DNA of 48,721 nt. Origin: Acidimicrobiaceae bacterium. GTDB taxonomy: Bacteria > Actinomycetota > Acidimicrobiia > Acidimicrobiales > Bog-793. Below the pieces are notes generated by a model. The model had not been told where the DNA came from and did no database searches. It was given only the letters and a program-made list of their open reading frames with translations. Of the stretch, positions 24,486-33,370 are shown piece by piece (within the stretch, counting starts at the first letter, position 1; each line of letters opens with the position of its first letter). The stretch spans positions 30,653-79,373 of the forward strand of contig PLDN01000135.1 in assembly GCA_003136185.1 (NCBI GenBank). Reading direction: 5' to 3'. A program made the position numbers and the translations under genes.

Positions 24486-25639
24486 AGGCCCATCGTCTTG
24501 GCGAGGATTTGCAATTGGATCTCGTCGGTGCCTCCCCCGATCCGGAGGATGCGGGCGTCGCGGTAGTGAAGCGCGACGGGGCTGTCGGCCATGAAACCGT
24601 ACCCTCCGAAGACCTGCACGGCGCTGTCTGCAACCTCGTTGGCAACTCGGGCGCTGTAGAGCTTGGCCATCGCGACCGCCTTGGCTGCATCGGGGTGGTC
24701 CCGGTCGAGTCGTGAAGCTGCCTGATAGGTCATCAGGCGAGCCGCTGTGACGGCAGTCTCCATCTCGCCCAAGCGATGGCCGATCGCCTGGAAGGAGCCG
24801 ATGGGCACTCCGAAGGCCCGCCGATCCCGCGCCCAGACGCGGGCTTCGTCGAGAGCAGCCTGCGCCAATCCCACGCCCATCCCCGACAGAGCGATGCGCT
24901 CACCTTGAAACGCCATCATGATCTGGCGAAAGCCGGAGTCCACCGCCCCGACGACGCGATCGCTTGGCACGAAGCAATCCTGAAAGGAGACCTCGCGGGT
25001 GTCAGAAGCGTGCCACCCGAGCTTGGCGAGCGGAAGTGACAGCTCGATGCCGGGAGCGGAGCTCTCCACGCAGAACATGGTGATGCCAGCGCTGCCCGGC
25101 TGGCCGGTGCGTGCTGCCACGAGCACGACGTCAGCCACGCCGGCGTTGGTGATGAAGATCTTCCGGCCGTTAATCAGGTAGCCGCCGTCTACCTCGGTCC
25201 CTGTCGTCACCAGCCCGGCGACATCCGAGCCTGCCGACGGTTCGGTGACCGCGATCGCCGCGACGGCCTCACCCCGCAGGACCGGTCGCAGATATTGCTC
25301 CCTGAGCGTCGGCGAGCCGAATCTCGCGAGGTGCGGCGCCGCCATGTAGGAGCTCACGAGGATCGTTACGGCGATGCCGCCGGACACTTTGGCCAACTCT
25401 TCGGCGAGGATTGCCATCGCGAGGTAGTCGCCGCCCGTGCCGCCGTCCTCCTCCGGATGCCCGATGCCGAGCAGCCCAGCGGCGCCGAGCTGGCGCCACA
25501 ACGCGGAGGGGAACCCGTTGCGCTCTGCGTTGTCCCGCTCGGGCATGACGAGACGCTCCACGAAACCATGGCAGGTCTCCCGGAACGCCTCGTGCTCGTC
25601 GTCGAGCTCGAACAGGCCCGCCTCAGGGTTCTCTACCAT
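24482..25639 (-). CDS. Acyl-CoA dehydrogenase, isovaleryl/short-branched type
   Basis: 385 residues with full motifs: IAVTEPSAGSDVAGLVTTG, LINGRKIFITNAGVAD, LGWHASDTREVSFQDCFVPSDRVVG, RRAFGVPIGSFQAIGHRLGEMET and VQVFGGYGFMADSPVALHYRDARILRIGGGTDEIQLQILAK. The MCAD catalytic position is Gly (GGGT). A glutamate lies in helix G (FQGERIALSG, ~245), the arrangement of isovaleryl-CoA dehydrogenase. It probably functions as an ordinary homotetramer. Placement directly before the carboxylase, MaoC and CitE-like genes supports a branched short-chain route. It starts at ATG 25639, 51 nt after the upstream stop. Confidence 0.9.
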   Translation of the reverse strand: MVENPEAGLFELDDEHEAFRETCHGFVERLVMPERDNAERNGFPSALWRQLGAAGLLGIGHPEEDGGTGGDYLAMAILAEELAKVSGGIAVTILVSSYMAAPHLARFGSPTLREQYLRPVLRGEAVAAIAVTEPSAGSDVAGLVTTGTEVDGGYLINGRKIFITNAGVADVVLVAARTGQPGSAGITMFCVESSAPGIELSLPLAKLGWHASDTREVSFQDCFVPSDRVVGAVDSGFRQIMMAFQGERIALSGMGVGLAQAALDEARVWARDRRAFGVPIGSFQAIGHRLGEMETAVTAARLMTYQAASRLDRDHPDAAKAVAMAKLYSARVANEVADSAVQVFGGYGFMADSPVALHYRDARILRIGGGTDEIQLQILAKTMGL

Positions 25640-25690
25640 GATCCCTTGCCCAACGAGGCCATGACGGCCAGATCGAATGAGCCCATGCGT

Positions 25691-26803
25691 TCACATCCCG
25701 ACCTGACGGGCCAGCGATAGCCGGTGATACGACGCCGTGCCGAGCAGCATGCTCGCCGACTTGGCTCGCCGGAAGTAGAGGTGGGCGTCATGGTCCCAGG
25801 TGAAGCCGATGCCACCTTGCACCTGGATGTTCTGCGCCGCGCAGAAGAAGTACGCGTCCGAGCAATACGCCTTCGCCAGGCTGGCAGCCACCGGCAGCTC
25901 CTCTGGATCCGCAGCGGCCTTGCGCGCGTAGTAGGCGGCCGAGCGCGCGGTCTCTACCTGTACGAGCATGTCGGCGCACTTGTGCTTGATCGCTTGGAAG
26001 CTGCCGATCGGGCGCCCGAACTGGTAGCGGACCTTGGCATACTCGCTGCTCATCTCGAGCACTCGACCAGCGCCGCCGATCTGCTCACTCGCGAGCAGCA
26101 CGACGGCAAGGCGGAGGCAATGGAGCAAGAACTTCTCGGCCCCGCCCGCAGGACCGACCAGGGCGGCGGGGGTGCGGTCGAAGATCAGGTCAGCTTGGCG
26201 GCGCGTGAGGTCGAGGGTCACGAGTGGCGTGGCCGTGAGCGTCTCGTCCGGCGCATCGACCGCGAACAGCGAGAGGCCGGCGTCGGTCATCGCGGGGACG
26301 AGGACGAGATCAGCTGTCGCTCCGTCGATCACGAACCGTGCCTCGCCGCTGAGCTCGTACCGCTCCCCGTGCCGCTCCGCCGTCACCTCGGTGGCTCCTT
26401 CGTCGAGCCCGGACGCACCTTGTGTTAGCGCCAGCGTCGCGACGAGCTCGCCGGCTGCGATCCGCGGAAGGTATTTCTGCTGCGCTGGCTCATCGCCAGA
26501 CTCGACGAGCGCCGGTGTCGCGAGACCGCATGTGGACAGCAGCGGAAGGCTGGCGAGGCACTCACCAGCGGCCTCGAAGACCATCGCGAGCTCCTCGTAG
26601 CCGAACCCGGATCCACCGTGGCGTTCAGGTACGGCCAGACCCGGGGCGCCGAGCTCGTCAGCAAGGTTGCGCCAGGCTGTCCGCTCGTAGCCCTCTGGCG
26701 AATCGAACAATCGGCGCGCCTCGCTCACGGGGTGACGATCGGCGAAATACCTCCGCAGGTTGTCGGCAAACCGCGCATGCTCGTCCGAGATGGTGAAGTC
26801 CAC
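25691..26803 (-). CDS. Acyl-CoA dehydrogenase, FadE27/29-like partner subunit
   Basis: 370 residues if started at GTG 26803, which leaves a 4-nt gap to the thiolase stop and gives the family-typical start (VDFTISDEHARF). An ATG at 26854 would add 17 low-complexity residues and overlap thiolase by 47 nt. It is closely similar to the product of 7963-9078: shared LDLTRRQA, YAK.RYQFGRPIGSFQAIKHKCADML, QGGIGFTWDHDAHLYFRRAKSASMLLG. The SEP.AGSD loop is replaced by TQGASGLDEGAT and no catalytic glutamate is seen at the C-terminal site. It is therefore probably the non-catalytic subunit of a heteromeric enzyme. Its catalytic partner could be the product of 31133 or 35762. Confidence 0.86.
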   Translation of the reverse strand: MDFTISDEHARFADNLRRYFADRHPVSEARRLFDSPEGYERTAWRNLADELGAPGLAVPERHGGSGFGYEELAMVFEAAGECLASLPLLSTCGLATPALVESGDEPAQQKYLPRIAAGELVATLALTQGASGLDEGATEVTAERHGERYELSGEARFVIDGATADLVLVPAMTDAGLSLFAVDAPDETLTATPLVTLDLTRRQADLIFDRTPAALVGPAGGAEKFLLHCLRLAVVLLASEQIGGAGRVLEMSSEYAKVRYQFGRPIGSFQAIKHKCADMLVQVETARSAAYYARKAAADPEELPVAASLAKAYCSDAYFFCAAQNIQVQGGIGFTWDHDAHLYFRRAKSASMLLGTASYHRLSLARQVGM

Positions 26804-26807
26804 GGTC

Positions 26808-27992
26808 TCAGCCGATCCGCTCGAGGACAGTCCCGGTGCCGAGACCGCCTCCACAGCACATCGTCACGAGTGCGAGATCCTCGTCGAGGCGCTCGAGATT
26901 GTGCAGCGCCGTCGTGACGAGCCTCACGCCCGTCGCACCGAGGGGGTGGCCGAGCGCGATGGCACCTCCGTTGGGGTTCACCCGCTCCATGTCCACCCCA
27001 GCGGTCTCCCTCTCCCAGGCGAGCACGACCGAGGCGAAGGCCTCATTGATCTCGACGGTGCCGATGTCGTCCATTGTGGCGCCGCTGCGCTTCAGGCACG
27101 CCTGCGTTGCGTCGATAGGCCCGGTCAACATCAGCACCGGGTCGGTGCCGACGAGGCACTGCGCCCGCACGCGCGCCCTTTGGGGGGCGCCGAGCTCGGC
27201 TGCCCGTCGCGCCGTCATGAGGATCACCGCCGCCGCCCCGTCGGTGATCTGCGAGCTGCTCCCGGCAGTGTGTACACCGTCGTTGGCCACGACGGGCTTG
27301 AGCGTGGCGAGTGTTTCGAGGCTCGTCTCCCTCAGCCCTTCGTCGCGCGCGACGGTATGGGTCGTGCCGTCGGGCGCGCCCTCAGCGTCGAGGTTGGGCG
27401 CATCGAGCGGGACGACCTCACGATCGAACGCCCCTTCTGCCCAGGCAAGCGCGGCCCGCTGCTGGCTCTGCAGCCCGAAGCGATCGCAATCGTCGCGGGA
27501 GATTCCCCACTTGTTTGCGATCAGTTCAGCGCCTTCGAACTGGTTCGTGAACTGAAAGCGGGAGAAGTAACTGTCCGAGATCGCCCTTCCCGGCCCGTTC
27601 CGCACGTTCGAGCCCAGTGGGACCCGGCTCATGGACTCGACGCCGCAGGCCATCACCGCGTCGCAGGCACCCGAGCCGACAAGCGCTGCAGCAAGGTTGA
27701 ACGCCTGCTGACTGGACCCGCATTGGGCGTCGACAGTCGAGCCCGGAGTGGCGACGGGCAGCCCGGCCGCGAGCCAGGCCGTCCGCGCGATGTTCGAGCT
27801 CTGTTCGCCCACTTGGCCCACGCAGCCCGCGAGCACCTGCTCTATCTCGCCCGGATCGATGCCGGCTTGCTCGATGCAGGCGCGCTGGATTGTCCCGAGG
27901 AGGTCGGCCGGATGGATCGTCGAGAGGCCGCCATTTCGCTTTCCGAGAGGGCTCCGAAGTGCTGCGACCACTACCACGTCGTTGTCGTTCAT
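26808..27992 (-). CDS. Thiolase (acetyl-CoA acyltransferase family)
   Basis: 394 residues from ATG 27992, preceded by AAGGAG and overlapping the CoA-transferase stop as ATGA. The nucleophilic cysteine is Cys91 in VDAQCGSSQQAFN. GHPLGATG holds the catalytic His349, and the second catalytic cysteine is in MCCGGGLGTG (Cys379). NEAFASV with NPNGGAIALGHP completes the family pattern of degradative, non-decarboxylating thiolases. It would cleave 3-ketoacyl-CoA to acetyl- or propionyl-CoA and a shortened acyl-CoA. It is the only thiolase in the window, so it likely serves the whole set of beta-oxidation genes around it. Confidence 0.93.
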   Translation of the reverse strand: MNDNDVVVVAALRSPLGKRNGGLSTIHPADLLGTIQRACIEQAGIDPGEIEQVLAGCVGQVGEQSSNIARTAWLAAGLPVATPGSTVDAQCGSSQQAFNLAAALVGSGACDAVMACGVESMSRVPLGSNVRNGPGRAISDSYFSRFQFTNQFEGAELIANKWGISRDDCDRFGLQSQQRAALAWAEGAFDREVVPLDAPNLDAEGAPDGTTHTVARDEGLRETSLETLATLKPVVANDGVHTAGSSSQITDGAAAVILMTARRAAELGAPQRARVRAQCLVGTDPVLMLTGPIDATQACLKRSGATMDDIGTVEINEAFASVVLAWERETAGVDMERVNPNGGAIALGHPLGATGVRLVTTALHNLERLDEDLALVTMCCGGGLGTGTVLERIG

Positions 27993-30337
27993 GCTGTGCT
28001 CCTTCGTGCGGGACTGGGTACTCCACCAGTCGAGGGGGGGTCGAGGACCCGAAGACAAGGCGGCGGGGCGAGGGGTATAGCCCCGCCGCCTTCCGGCCGC
28101 CAGGGGATGCCGATGAGATTTCGGCTCCCCCACTCGGGATGGTCGACTCTTGTGAAAAAGCCTCGATCCACGAGGTGCTCGTCATCTGCGAGCCTGGCGG
28201 GAGGAATTGGAGCTTCTGCGTTCAGCCCTACGGAGCGGAGGGTCGCCACGAGGTCGGCAGCACCGAGGTCTCCGACGGCGCGATCGAGGGTGGCGTCGAG
28301 GTCGGTCCGGGCCAAAAAGCGGTCCTCAGCCGACGAGAAACGGGGGTCATCGAGCGACTCGGGTCCGCCGAGAGCTGCTCGCAGCCTCCGGAATGCCGAG
28401 TCATCGCCAATCGACAGCGCTACCCAGCCGTCCCGCGCGCGGTATATGCCGTTTGGTGCCGAGGGAGAGACCTCGTTCGCTCGGTCTACTTTCGCGTCGC
28501 TCTCAGCGTCGAGGGAGGCGGCCGCCAAGAACTCGTTGAAACGGGCCGCCACTGCTTCGGCCATCGCGAAGTCGATCCCAGCGGGCGCGTTCCCCTCAGG
28601 CCCGACGGCCCACGCAGCCACGATCGTCGCGATCGTGTATCCGCTGACGAGGTCTGCCCACGCGAGATCCATCTCAGCTGTCTCTCCCGCCTCGTTCCGG
28701 GTCAGGTGGAACAGGCCGAACGAGGTCTGGAGGTTGTAGGCATATGCCTTGTACTCCGCCTGCGGACCGTCGTGCCCGAACCCCGAGGAGCTGAGGCCGA
28801 GCAGATCCCGCCCTGAGCGCGCGAGCGCCGATGCCGAGATGCCGAGCCGTTCAGACCGGCGCCTCCCGAGGTTCTCTATGACGACGTCGCACTGATCGAC
28901 GAGGTCCCAGAGCGGCGCCGCATCCGCGTCCACATCGACCGTAATGCTGCGCTTCGAATGGTTGGCCATGGCGAAGTAGGCGGCCCGGTTCGTCCCCTCC
29001 TCGCCATCAATGAACGGGGCCCGCCTCCGGTACATGTCGATTCTGTTGACATCTTCGACCTTGGTCACGTCTGCGCCGATCGCCCCGAGTAGCGCCCCGG
29101 CGAGCGGGACGGCGAGGACGTGCCCCGCCTCGGCTACGCGAAGCCCCTTGAGGCCGTGGCGAGTGCGCCGGTTGGCTCCGTTACGAGGTTCGGATCTGAT
29201 CGTACGGAAGGGCCGGCCGACCGACTCGACGGCCAAGCCCGGAGAGAGCTCAGAGCGCTCGATCGCACGACGGTAGGCGAGCTGGGGGGAGCGTAGGATC
29301 TCCGCCGGCGAGTACAACGCAGTTGCGGGCACGCCTTCTCCTTGGAGGCGAGCCTCAGCCTCGGCCTTTGTCAGAGGGAGGGTCCACTCCGCCATCCGTG
29401 CATCGATCACGGAGGGATCCTCGATGCGGGCCGCAGTCGTCGAGAACTGCTCAGCCCACGCAGGAGATCCCATCGCAGCCACGACCCCGCGCCATTGGTG
29501 GTCCTCCATCGCCGAGACACGGATGACGCCGTCGGTGCAGGGATAGAAGCCGGACGGCGCGCCGTATCGTTTCGCCCCCATCTGTCCCCCCGCGTTCAGT
29601 AGCTGCTGGGCCAGTGCCAGCATCGGACCGGTTGCGATGGTCGCTTCTTGAGCGGAGAGGTCGAGGTGGACGCGGCCGCCGCCCGAGGCGAGGTCGAGCG
29701 CGTGACAGGAGGCGAGCGCAGCTGCCTGGCCGCTGCTCAACAGGCACTGGTAGCCCGCCAGCTTGAGCGGATGACCGGTTCGTGCGTCGCGCACCGAGTC
29801 GAGGATGCCCGAGACCGCTGCGATCGTGAGCTCGGTCGCAGCGTCATCGCGGCGTGGTCCTGACAGCCCGAAAGCTGAGATCGTGACCCAGGCACCCGGG
29901 TTGACTCGTCTCACGAACGCGCAGTAGTCGTCAGCTCCCCGGAGCGTCTCGAGGCCGCGGGGCATGCCGCGCACGCGGTCTGCGATGACGAGGTCGAACG
30001 AGGCAGCGCCACTGGGAGATCGGCGTTGCAGCAGGGCCTCGAGCGCGCCGGGTCCGGACTCGTCGTCGACTGCCAGCACCTCCTTGCCCCGCTGCAGCAG
30101 AAGGCTGAGCAGGCTCGCGCCCGCCTGGTCGCCGATGCCGGGGCGGCCGTGACGGTAAGGGGCCCCCGCGTCCACGACGGTCGCGACGCGGGCGCCGAAG
30201 GACCCGAGGATCGCTCCGGCGGCGGCGCCAGCGACGCCGTCGCCGAGCTCGAGGACCCTCAGGCCGTCGAGGAAGCCGGGAGGATCCGGTGCAGTGCTCA
30301 CGCCGCCGGAGATGTCCGGCGCATCTCTACTTTGCAC
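27989..30337 (-). CDS. Tandem-domain family III CoA-transferase, paralogue of the 19306 gene
   Basis: 782 residues from GTG 30337, chosen for GGAGG 8 nt upstream inside the end of the hydratase gene; GTG 30301 is an alternative. It repeats the plan of the 19306 product. Domain 1 (~20-370) has LRVLELGDGVAGAAAGAILGSFGARVATV and domain 2 (~390-750) LRVAEAGHVLAVPLAGALLGAIGADVTKVED. The catalytic Asp appears only in domain 2 (LAWADLVSG, ~560). In domain 1 the position is Leu (GYQCLLSSGQ). The two proteins share nearly identical blocks such as DMYRR, AYNL.TS, GVPAT.LYSPAE and EDHQWR. The copy here is embedded in the ten-gene operon rather than next to the GntR operator, suggesting separate substrates or separate control. 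Confidence 0.9.
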   Translation of the reverse strand: MQSRDAPDISGGVSTAPDPPGFLDGLRVLELGDGVAGAAAGAILGSFGARVATVVDAGAPYRHGRPGIGDQAGASLLSLLLQRGKEVLAVDDESGPGALEALLQRRSPSGAASFDLVIADRVRGMPRGLETLRGADDYCAFVRRVNPGAWVTISAFGLSGPRRDDAATELTIAAVSGILDSVRDARTGHPLKLAGYQCLLSSGQAAALASCHALDLASGGGRVHLDLSAQEATIATGPMLALAQQLLNAGGQMGAKRYGAPSGFYPCTDGVIRVSAMEDHQWRGVVAAMGSPAWAEQFSTTAARIEDPSVIDARMAEWTLPLTKAEAEARLQGEGVPATALYSPAEILRSPQLAYRRAIERSELSPGLAVESVGRPFRTIRSEPRNGANRRTRHGLKGLRVAEAGHVLAVPLAGALLGAIGADVTKVEDVNRIDMYRRRAPFIDGEEGTNRAAYFAMANHSKRSITVDVDADAAPLWDLVDQCDVVIENLGRRRSERLGISASALARSGRDLLGLSSSGFGHDGPQAEYKAYAYNLQTSFGLFHLTRNEAGETAEMDLAWADLVSGYTIATIVAAWAVGPEGNAPAGIDFAMAEAVAARFNEFLAAASLDAESDAKVDRANEVSPSAPNGIYRARDGWVALSIGDDSAFRRLRAALGGPESLDDPRFSSAEDRFLARTDLDATLDRAVGDLGAADLVATLRSVGLNAEAPIPPARLADDEHLVDRGFFTRVDHPEWGSRNLIGIPWRPEGGGAIPLAPPPCLRVLDPPSTGGVPSPARRSTA

Positions 30338-31124
30338 CTTCAGCCCTCCGCCGCGCTGCCCCGAGCCGCTGGCGCAGCGAGTCGAGATGGGACGCGAACT
30401 CCGGTCTCGCGAGCAGGTCGGCCTGCAACGAGAGACCCGTCGAGAGCGCCTCGTCGATCGAGCCACGCTCGGCGATGCGAACGAGCTTCTTCATCGCAGC
30501 GACCGCCTCGCGGTCGGCCGACGCAACGGCACGAGCCAGCTCCTCGACCTTCCCGTCGAGCTCGTCGGCCGGCACCGTCCAGTTGACGAGGCCCTCTTGT
30601 GCGGCTTCGGCCGCCGTTATCCGCCGCCCGGTGATGAGCAGCTCGAGGGCGCGATGGCGACCGAGGCTTCCCGAGAGGCTCAGGGCGCCGGCCAGAGCCG
30701 AGGTTGCCCCGATGCGTATCCATGACTCCTCGAACCATGCGTGCTCGCTCGCGACGACGAGGTCGCAGGCGAGCGCGACGTCACAACCCGCCCCGGCCGC
30801 ACCTCCTTGCACGCGGGCGATCACCGGCACGGGGCATTCGGTGATCGCCCGGATGAGTGCCTGGAAATTCCCGTAGACCGCGCTCGCAATCTGGTCGCGG
30901 GAAGCCCCGACCAGACCTTCGAGGAACGTCAGGTCGCCACCTGAGCAGAACACAAGACCCTCACTGCGGAGCACGACGCAGCCGGCGACTGTGCCGGCCT
31001 GTTCGATCGCATCGGCGAGGGCTCTTGCCACCTCGGGGGTGAGCGAGTTGCCACTTCCAGCGCGTTCGAGCACGACCTCGGCGACGTCGCCGTCAGCGTT
31101 CTGGCGGATGCTTACGTCGTTCAT
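30327..31124 (-). CDS. Enoyl-CoA hydratase/isomerase (crotonase family)
   Basis: 265 residues from ATG 31124, 8 nt after the dehydrogenase stop; a much longer upstream open frame is only antisense-like readthrough. VLERAGSGNSLTPEVA marks the N-terminus, SEGLVFCSGGDLTFLEG (~54-70) the first oxyanion loop and QGGAAGAGCDVALACDLVVAS (~106-126) the second. The catalytic region reads FEESWIRIGATSALAGALSLSGSLG, with Glu of EES near the first acidic position but no clear second Glu. Hydratase or isomerase activity is likely but the stereochemistry is open. The gene overlaps the CoA-transferase start by 11 nt. Confidence 0.88.
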   Translation of the reverse strand: MNDVSIRQNADGDVAEVVLERAGSGNSLTPEVARALADAIEQAGTVAGCVVLRSEGLVFCSGGDLTFLEGLVGASRDQIASAVYGNFQALIRAITECPVPVIARVQGGAAGAGCDVALACDLVVASEHAWFEESWIRIGATSALAGALSLSGSLGRHRALELLITGRRITAAEAAQEGLVNWTVPADELDGKVEELARAVASADREAVAAMKKLVRIAERGSIDEALSTGLSLQADLLARPEFASHLDSLRQRLGAARRRAEGAK

Positions 31125-31132
31125 CTGACTCC

Positions 31133-32269
31133 TCAACCGCCACGCGGCATGCCGAGTACGCGCTGGGCGACGATCGTCCGTTGGATCTGCTCTGTGCCGC
31201 CGTAGATGCTTGCCGCACGGGAGTGGAGGTACTCGAACAAGGCGTCGTCGTTCTCGCCGAGCACGAGCTCGGACGCCGAGGTCTCGAAGACGAGCGCCCC
31301 AAGGCATTGGGACGCCCGCGTCATGAGCAGCTTGTCCACCGACGTCTCGGGCCCGGGGGGCAAGCCTTGTGCGCGCAGCGAGAGGCTCTTGAGGACGTGG
31401 CGCCGGCAGGCTGCCACGGCGGTGTAGGCCTCTGCCACCCGAGGGGCTAGCTCTGCCCTTTCCTGCTCGGGCAGCTTTGCGAGGATTGCTTCGAGACGGG
31501 AGAGCATGACCTCGAACTTGGAGATCATGCCGATGTCGGCCGGGCCCCGCTCGTGCGCGAGCACGGTCGTCGCCAGGATCCATCCGTCCCCGTCTTCTCC
31601 GATCCTTTGGCTGACAGGGACCTCGAGGTCGTCGAAGAAGACCTCGTTGAACTCCGCCGTGCCCCACACCTGGCGAAGCGGCCTGACCGTGATGCCCGGG
31701 CTGTCCATCTTGAAGACGAGACAGGAGATCCCCTTGTGCTTGGGGAGGTCGGGCCGCGTGCGGCACAGCAAGAGGCACCAGTCCGAATATTGTGCTCGGC
31801 TCGTCCAGACCTTCTGGCCGTTCACGATGTAGCGGTCGCCGTCGAGCACCGCCCGCGTGCTGAGCGAGGCGAGGTCCGATCCGGCTCCTGGTTCGGAGAA
31901 GCCCTGGCACCACTGAAGCTCGCCTCGCAGCATCGGTGGCAGGTACTCGCCGCATTGCTCGGGCGTGCCGAAACGCAAGATCGGTCGGCCGAGGAACCCC
32001 ACCGACGGCACGGGTGGCGCACCGGAGGCCCCCACCTCGTCGTTGACGATCGCGTCGTACAGGGGACTGAGCCCACGGCCTCCGTACTCGACGGGCCAGC
32101 TGAGCCCGAGCCAGCCACCCGAGTACATCTTGCGATGCCAGGCCCTCGCGAAGACGTTTCCCTCCTTGCCGTGGTTCGATGGGTAGGGCGGCTCCGGCTT
32201 GTTGTCTGCAAGCCATGAGCGCAGACCCGATCGGAAGCTCGCCTCGTCGTTTCCATCCCTGAAGTTCAT
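31133..32269 (-). CDS. Acyl-CoA dehydrogenase, FadE26-like catalytic subunit
   Basis: 378 residues from ATG 32269, which overlaps the preceding gene as ATGA. Motifs are LGLSWPVEYGGRG, CQGFSEPGAGSDLASLSTRA, VNGQKVWTSRAQYSDW, a LRQVWGTAEFNEVFFDDLEVP block, and C-terminal AASIYGGTEQIQRTIVAQRVLGMP. The MCAD catalytic Glu position is Gly (YGGT), while helix G has Glu (LAHERGPADIG), as in FadE26-type catalytic subunits. The adjacent, translationally coupled 32266-33300 gene encodes the short partner type. Together they look like a ready-made alpha2beta2 enzyme of the sort that acts on steroid side chains or other bulky acyl-CoAs. Confidence 0.9.
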   Translation of the reverse strand: MNFRDGNDEASFRSGLRSWLADNKPEPPYPSNHGKEGNVFARAWHRKMYSGGWLGLSWPVEYGGRGLSPLYDAIVNDEVGASGAPPVPSVGFLGRPILRFGTPEQCGEYLPPMLRGELQWCQGFSEPGAGSDLASLSTRAVLDGDRYIVNGQKVWTSRAQYSDWCLLLCRTRPDLPKHKGISCLVFKMDSPGITVRPLRQVWGTAEFNEVFFDDLEVPVSQRIGEDGDGWILATTVLAHERGPADIGMISKFEVMLSRLEAILAKLPEQERAELAPRVAEAYTAVAACRRHVLKSLSLRAQGLPPGPETSVDKLLMTRASQCLGALVFETSASELVLGENDDALFEYLHSRAASIYGGTEQIQRTIVAQRVLGMPRGG

Positions 32270-33300
32270 GACGCCCTCCGTCCGCGCAGCTCTGCGAGAA
32301 GGGAGATGTTGTAGGCATGGTCTCCAAAGGCCAGCCCGTCCACGAGGGCTCTCTTCAGGTAGACGTGCGCCATGCAGTCCCACGTGATGCCCATCCCGCC
32401 GTGAATCTGAATCGCGGCCTCGCACAGGGTCCGCCCCGCCTTGGTGCAGTAGGCCTTGGCGCAGTAGGCGGCCTCGAGAGCGTCGTCGGTCTCGAGCTCG
32501 TCGGCTGCCCAGGCCGCATACTCGGCGAGGGATCGAGCACCCTCGAGCGAGACGAGTTGGTCAGCCGCAAGATGCTGGACCGCCTGGAACGTCCCGATGG
32601 CGACGCCGAACTGAACCCTGCCGGCGGCGTACGCGACTGCGGTGTCGAGAGCCGCCGACATGACGCCGACGAGGTCCGCAGCCACGAGCGAGAGAGCGCG
32701 GGCGTAAAAGCGGGCCGTGGCCTCGGCTGACAGCTCGCCGCCGAGGTGCCCGACGTCGACGGTCTGATTGGGCGAGCCCCTGAGCGACTCGCGCGTGATG
32801 TCGAGCCCGACGGCCCGCCGCCCGGGGGCCACTGCGGTCAGCCTCCTGCCCGCTCCGATCACCAGCACGCCATCGGCATCGGCTCCGTCGAACGAGACGA
32901 TGTCGCCAGGTTGGCCGAGCACGGCAAGTGACGAGAGGTCGGAGGTGAGCCCAACAGCCAGCCGGAGGTCGCCTGTCGCGAGCCGCTCCAGGACTTCAGC
33001 CGAAGCGCCAGCCGCGATCAGGAGCTCGCCAGCGAGCGCGGCTGTGCCGAGATACGGCACCGGCAGCAGGGAGCGGCCAAGCGCCTCGACAACGATCGAG
33101 GCATCGACAGTGCTCCCACCACCACCGCCGTAGTCCTCTGGCACCCGGAGGCCTAGAAAGCCGGCCGAGTAGAGCGCCTTCCAAGCCGCCTCGCGGTCAA
33201 AGGACTCAAAGTCGGCGACGGAGCTGCACGCGAGGGACTCGGCGAGACGTCGGGCAGTGTCTCGGAGCATCACCTCGGACTCGTCGAAAGTCACGTCCAT
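32266..33300 (-). CDS. Acyl-CoA dehydrogenase, short FadE27/29-like partner subunit
   Basis: 344 residues, shorter than usual because the barrel domain is cut down: LTSDLSSLAVLG stands where SEP.AGSD is expected. The C-terminal domain is well preserved (GRVQFGVAIGTFQAVQHLAADQLV, AIQIHGGMGITWDCMAHVYLKRALVDGLAFG) but lacks a catalytic glutamate. It is first in the ten-gene leftward operon, with GGAGG before ATG 33300, and is coupled to its probable partner by an ATGA overlap. Loss of the FAD-contact loop suggests that flavin binding depends on the partner, as known for heteromeric mycobacterial enzymes. Confidence 0.87.
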   Translation of the reverse strand: MDVTFDESEVMLRDTARRLAESLACSSVADFESFDREAAWKALYSAGFLGLRVPEDYGGGGGSTVDASIVVEALGRSLLPVPYLGTAALAGELLIAAGASAEVLERLATGDLRLAVGLTSDLSSLAVLGQPGDIVSFDGADADGVLVIGAGRRLTAVAPGRRAVGLDITRESLRGSPNQTVDVGHLGGELSAEATARFYARALSLVAADLVGVMSAALDTAVAYAAGRVQFGVAIGTFQAVQHLAADQLVSLEGARSLAEYAAWAADELETDDALEAAYCAKAYCTKAGRTLCEAAIQIHGGMGITWDCMAHVYLKRALVDGLAFGDHAYNISLLAELRGRRAS

Positions 33301-33356
33301 TCTCGCCTCCTCGGCGTGCGGAGCGCCCAGCTTCGCTGGTGCTTATGCTCCGATAA

Positions 33357-33370
33357 CTTATACGTACAAG
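33357..33370. promoter_or_regulatory. Near-perfect palindrome in the 33301-33560 divergent region
   Basis: CTTATACGTACAAG differs from its reverse complement at one symmetric pair. It lies 57 bp upstream of the ten-gene leftward operon and 190 bp before the racemase gene. The 260-bp region is otherwise without recognisable genes. The AT-rich centre in a GC-rich background suits an operator or promoter. The regulator is unknown. Confidence 0.4.

Noticed and set aside
26760..28739. 659-codon rightward open frame opposite thiolase and the CoA-transferase
   Set aside because: Spans several well-supported leftward genes and shows no domain.
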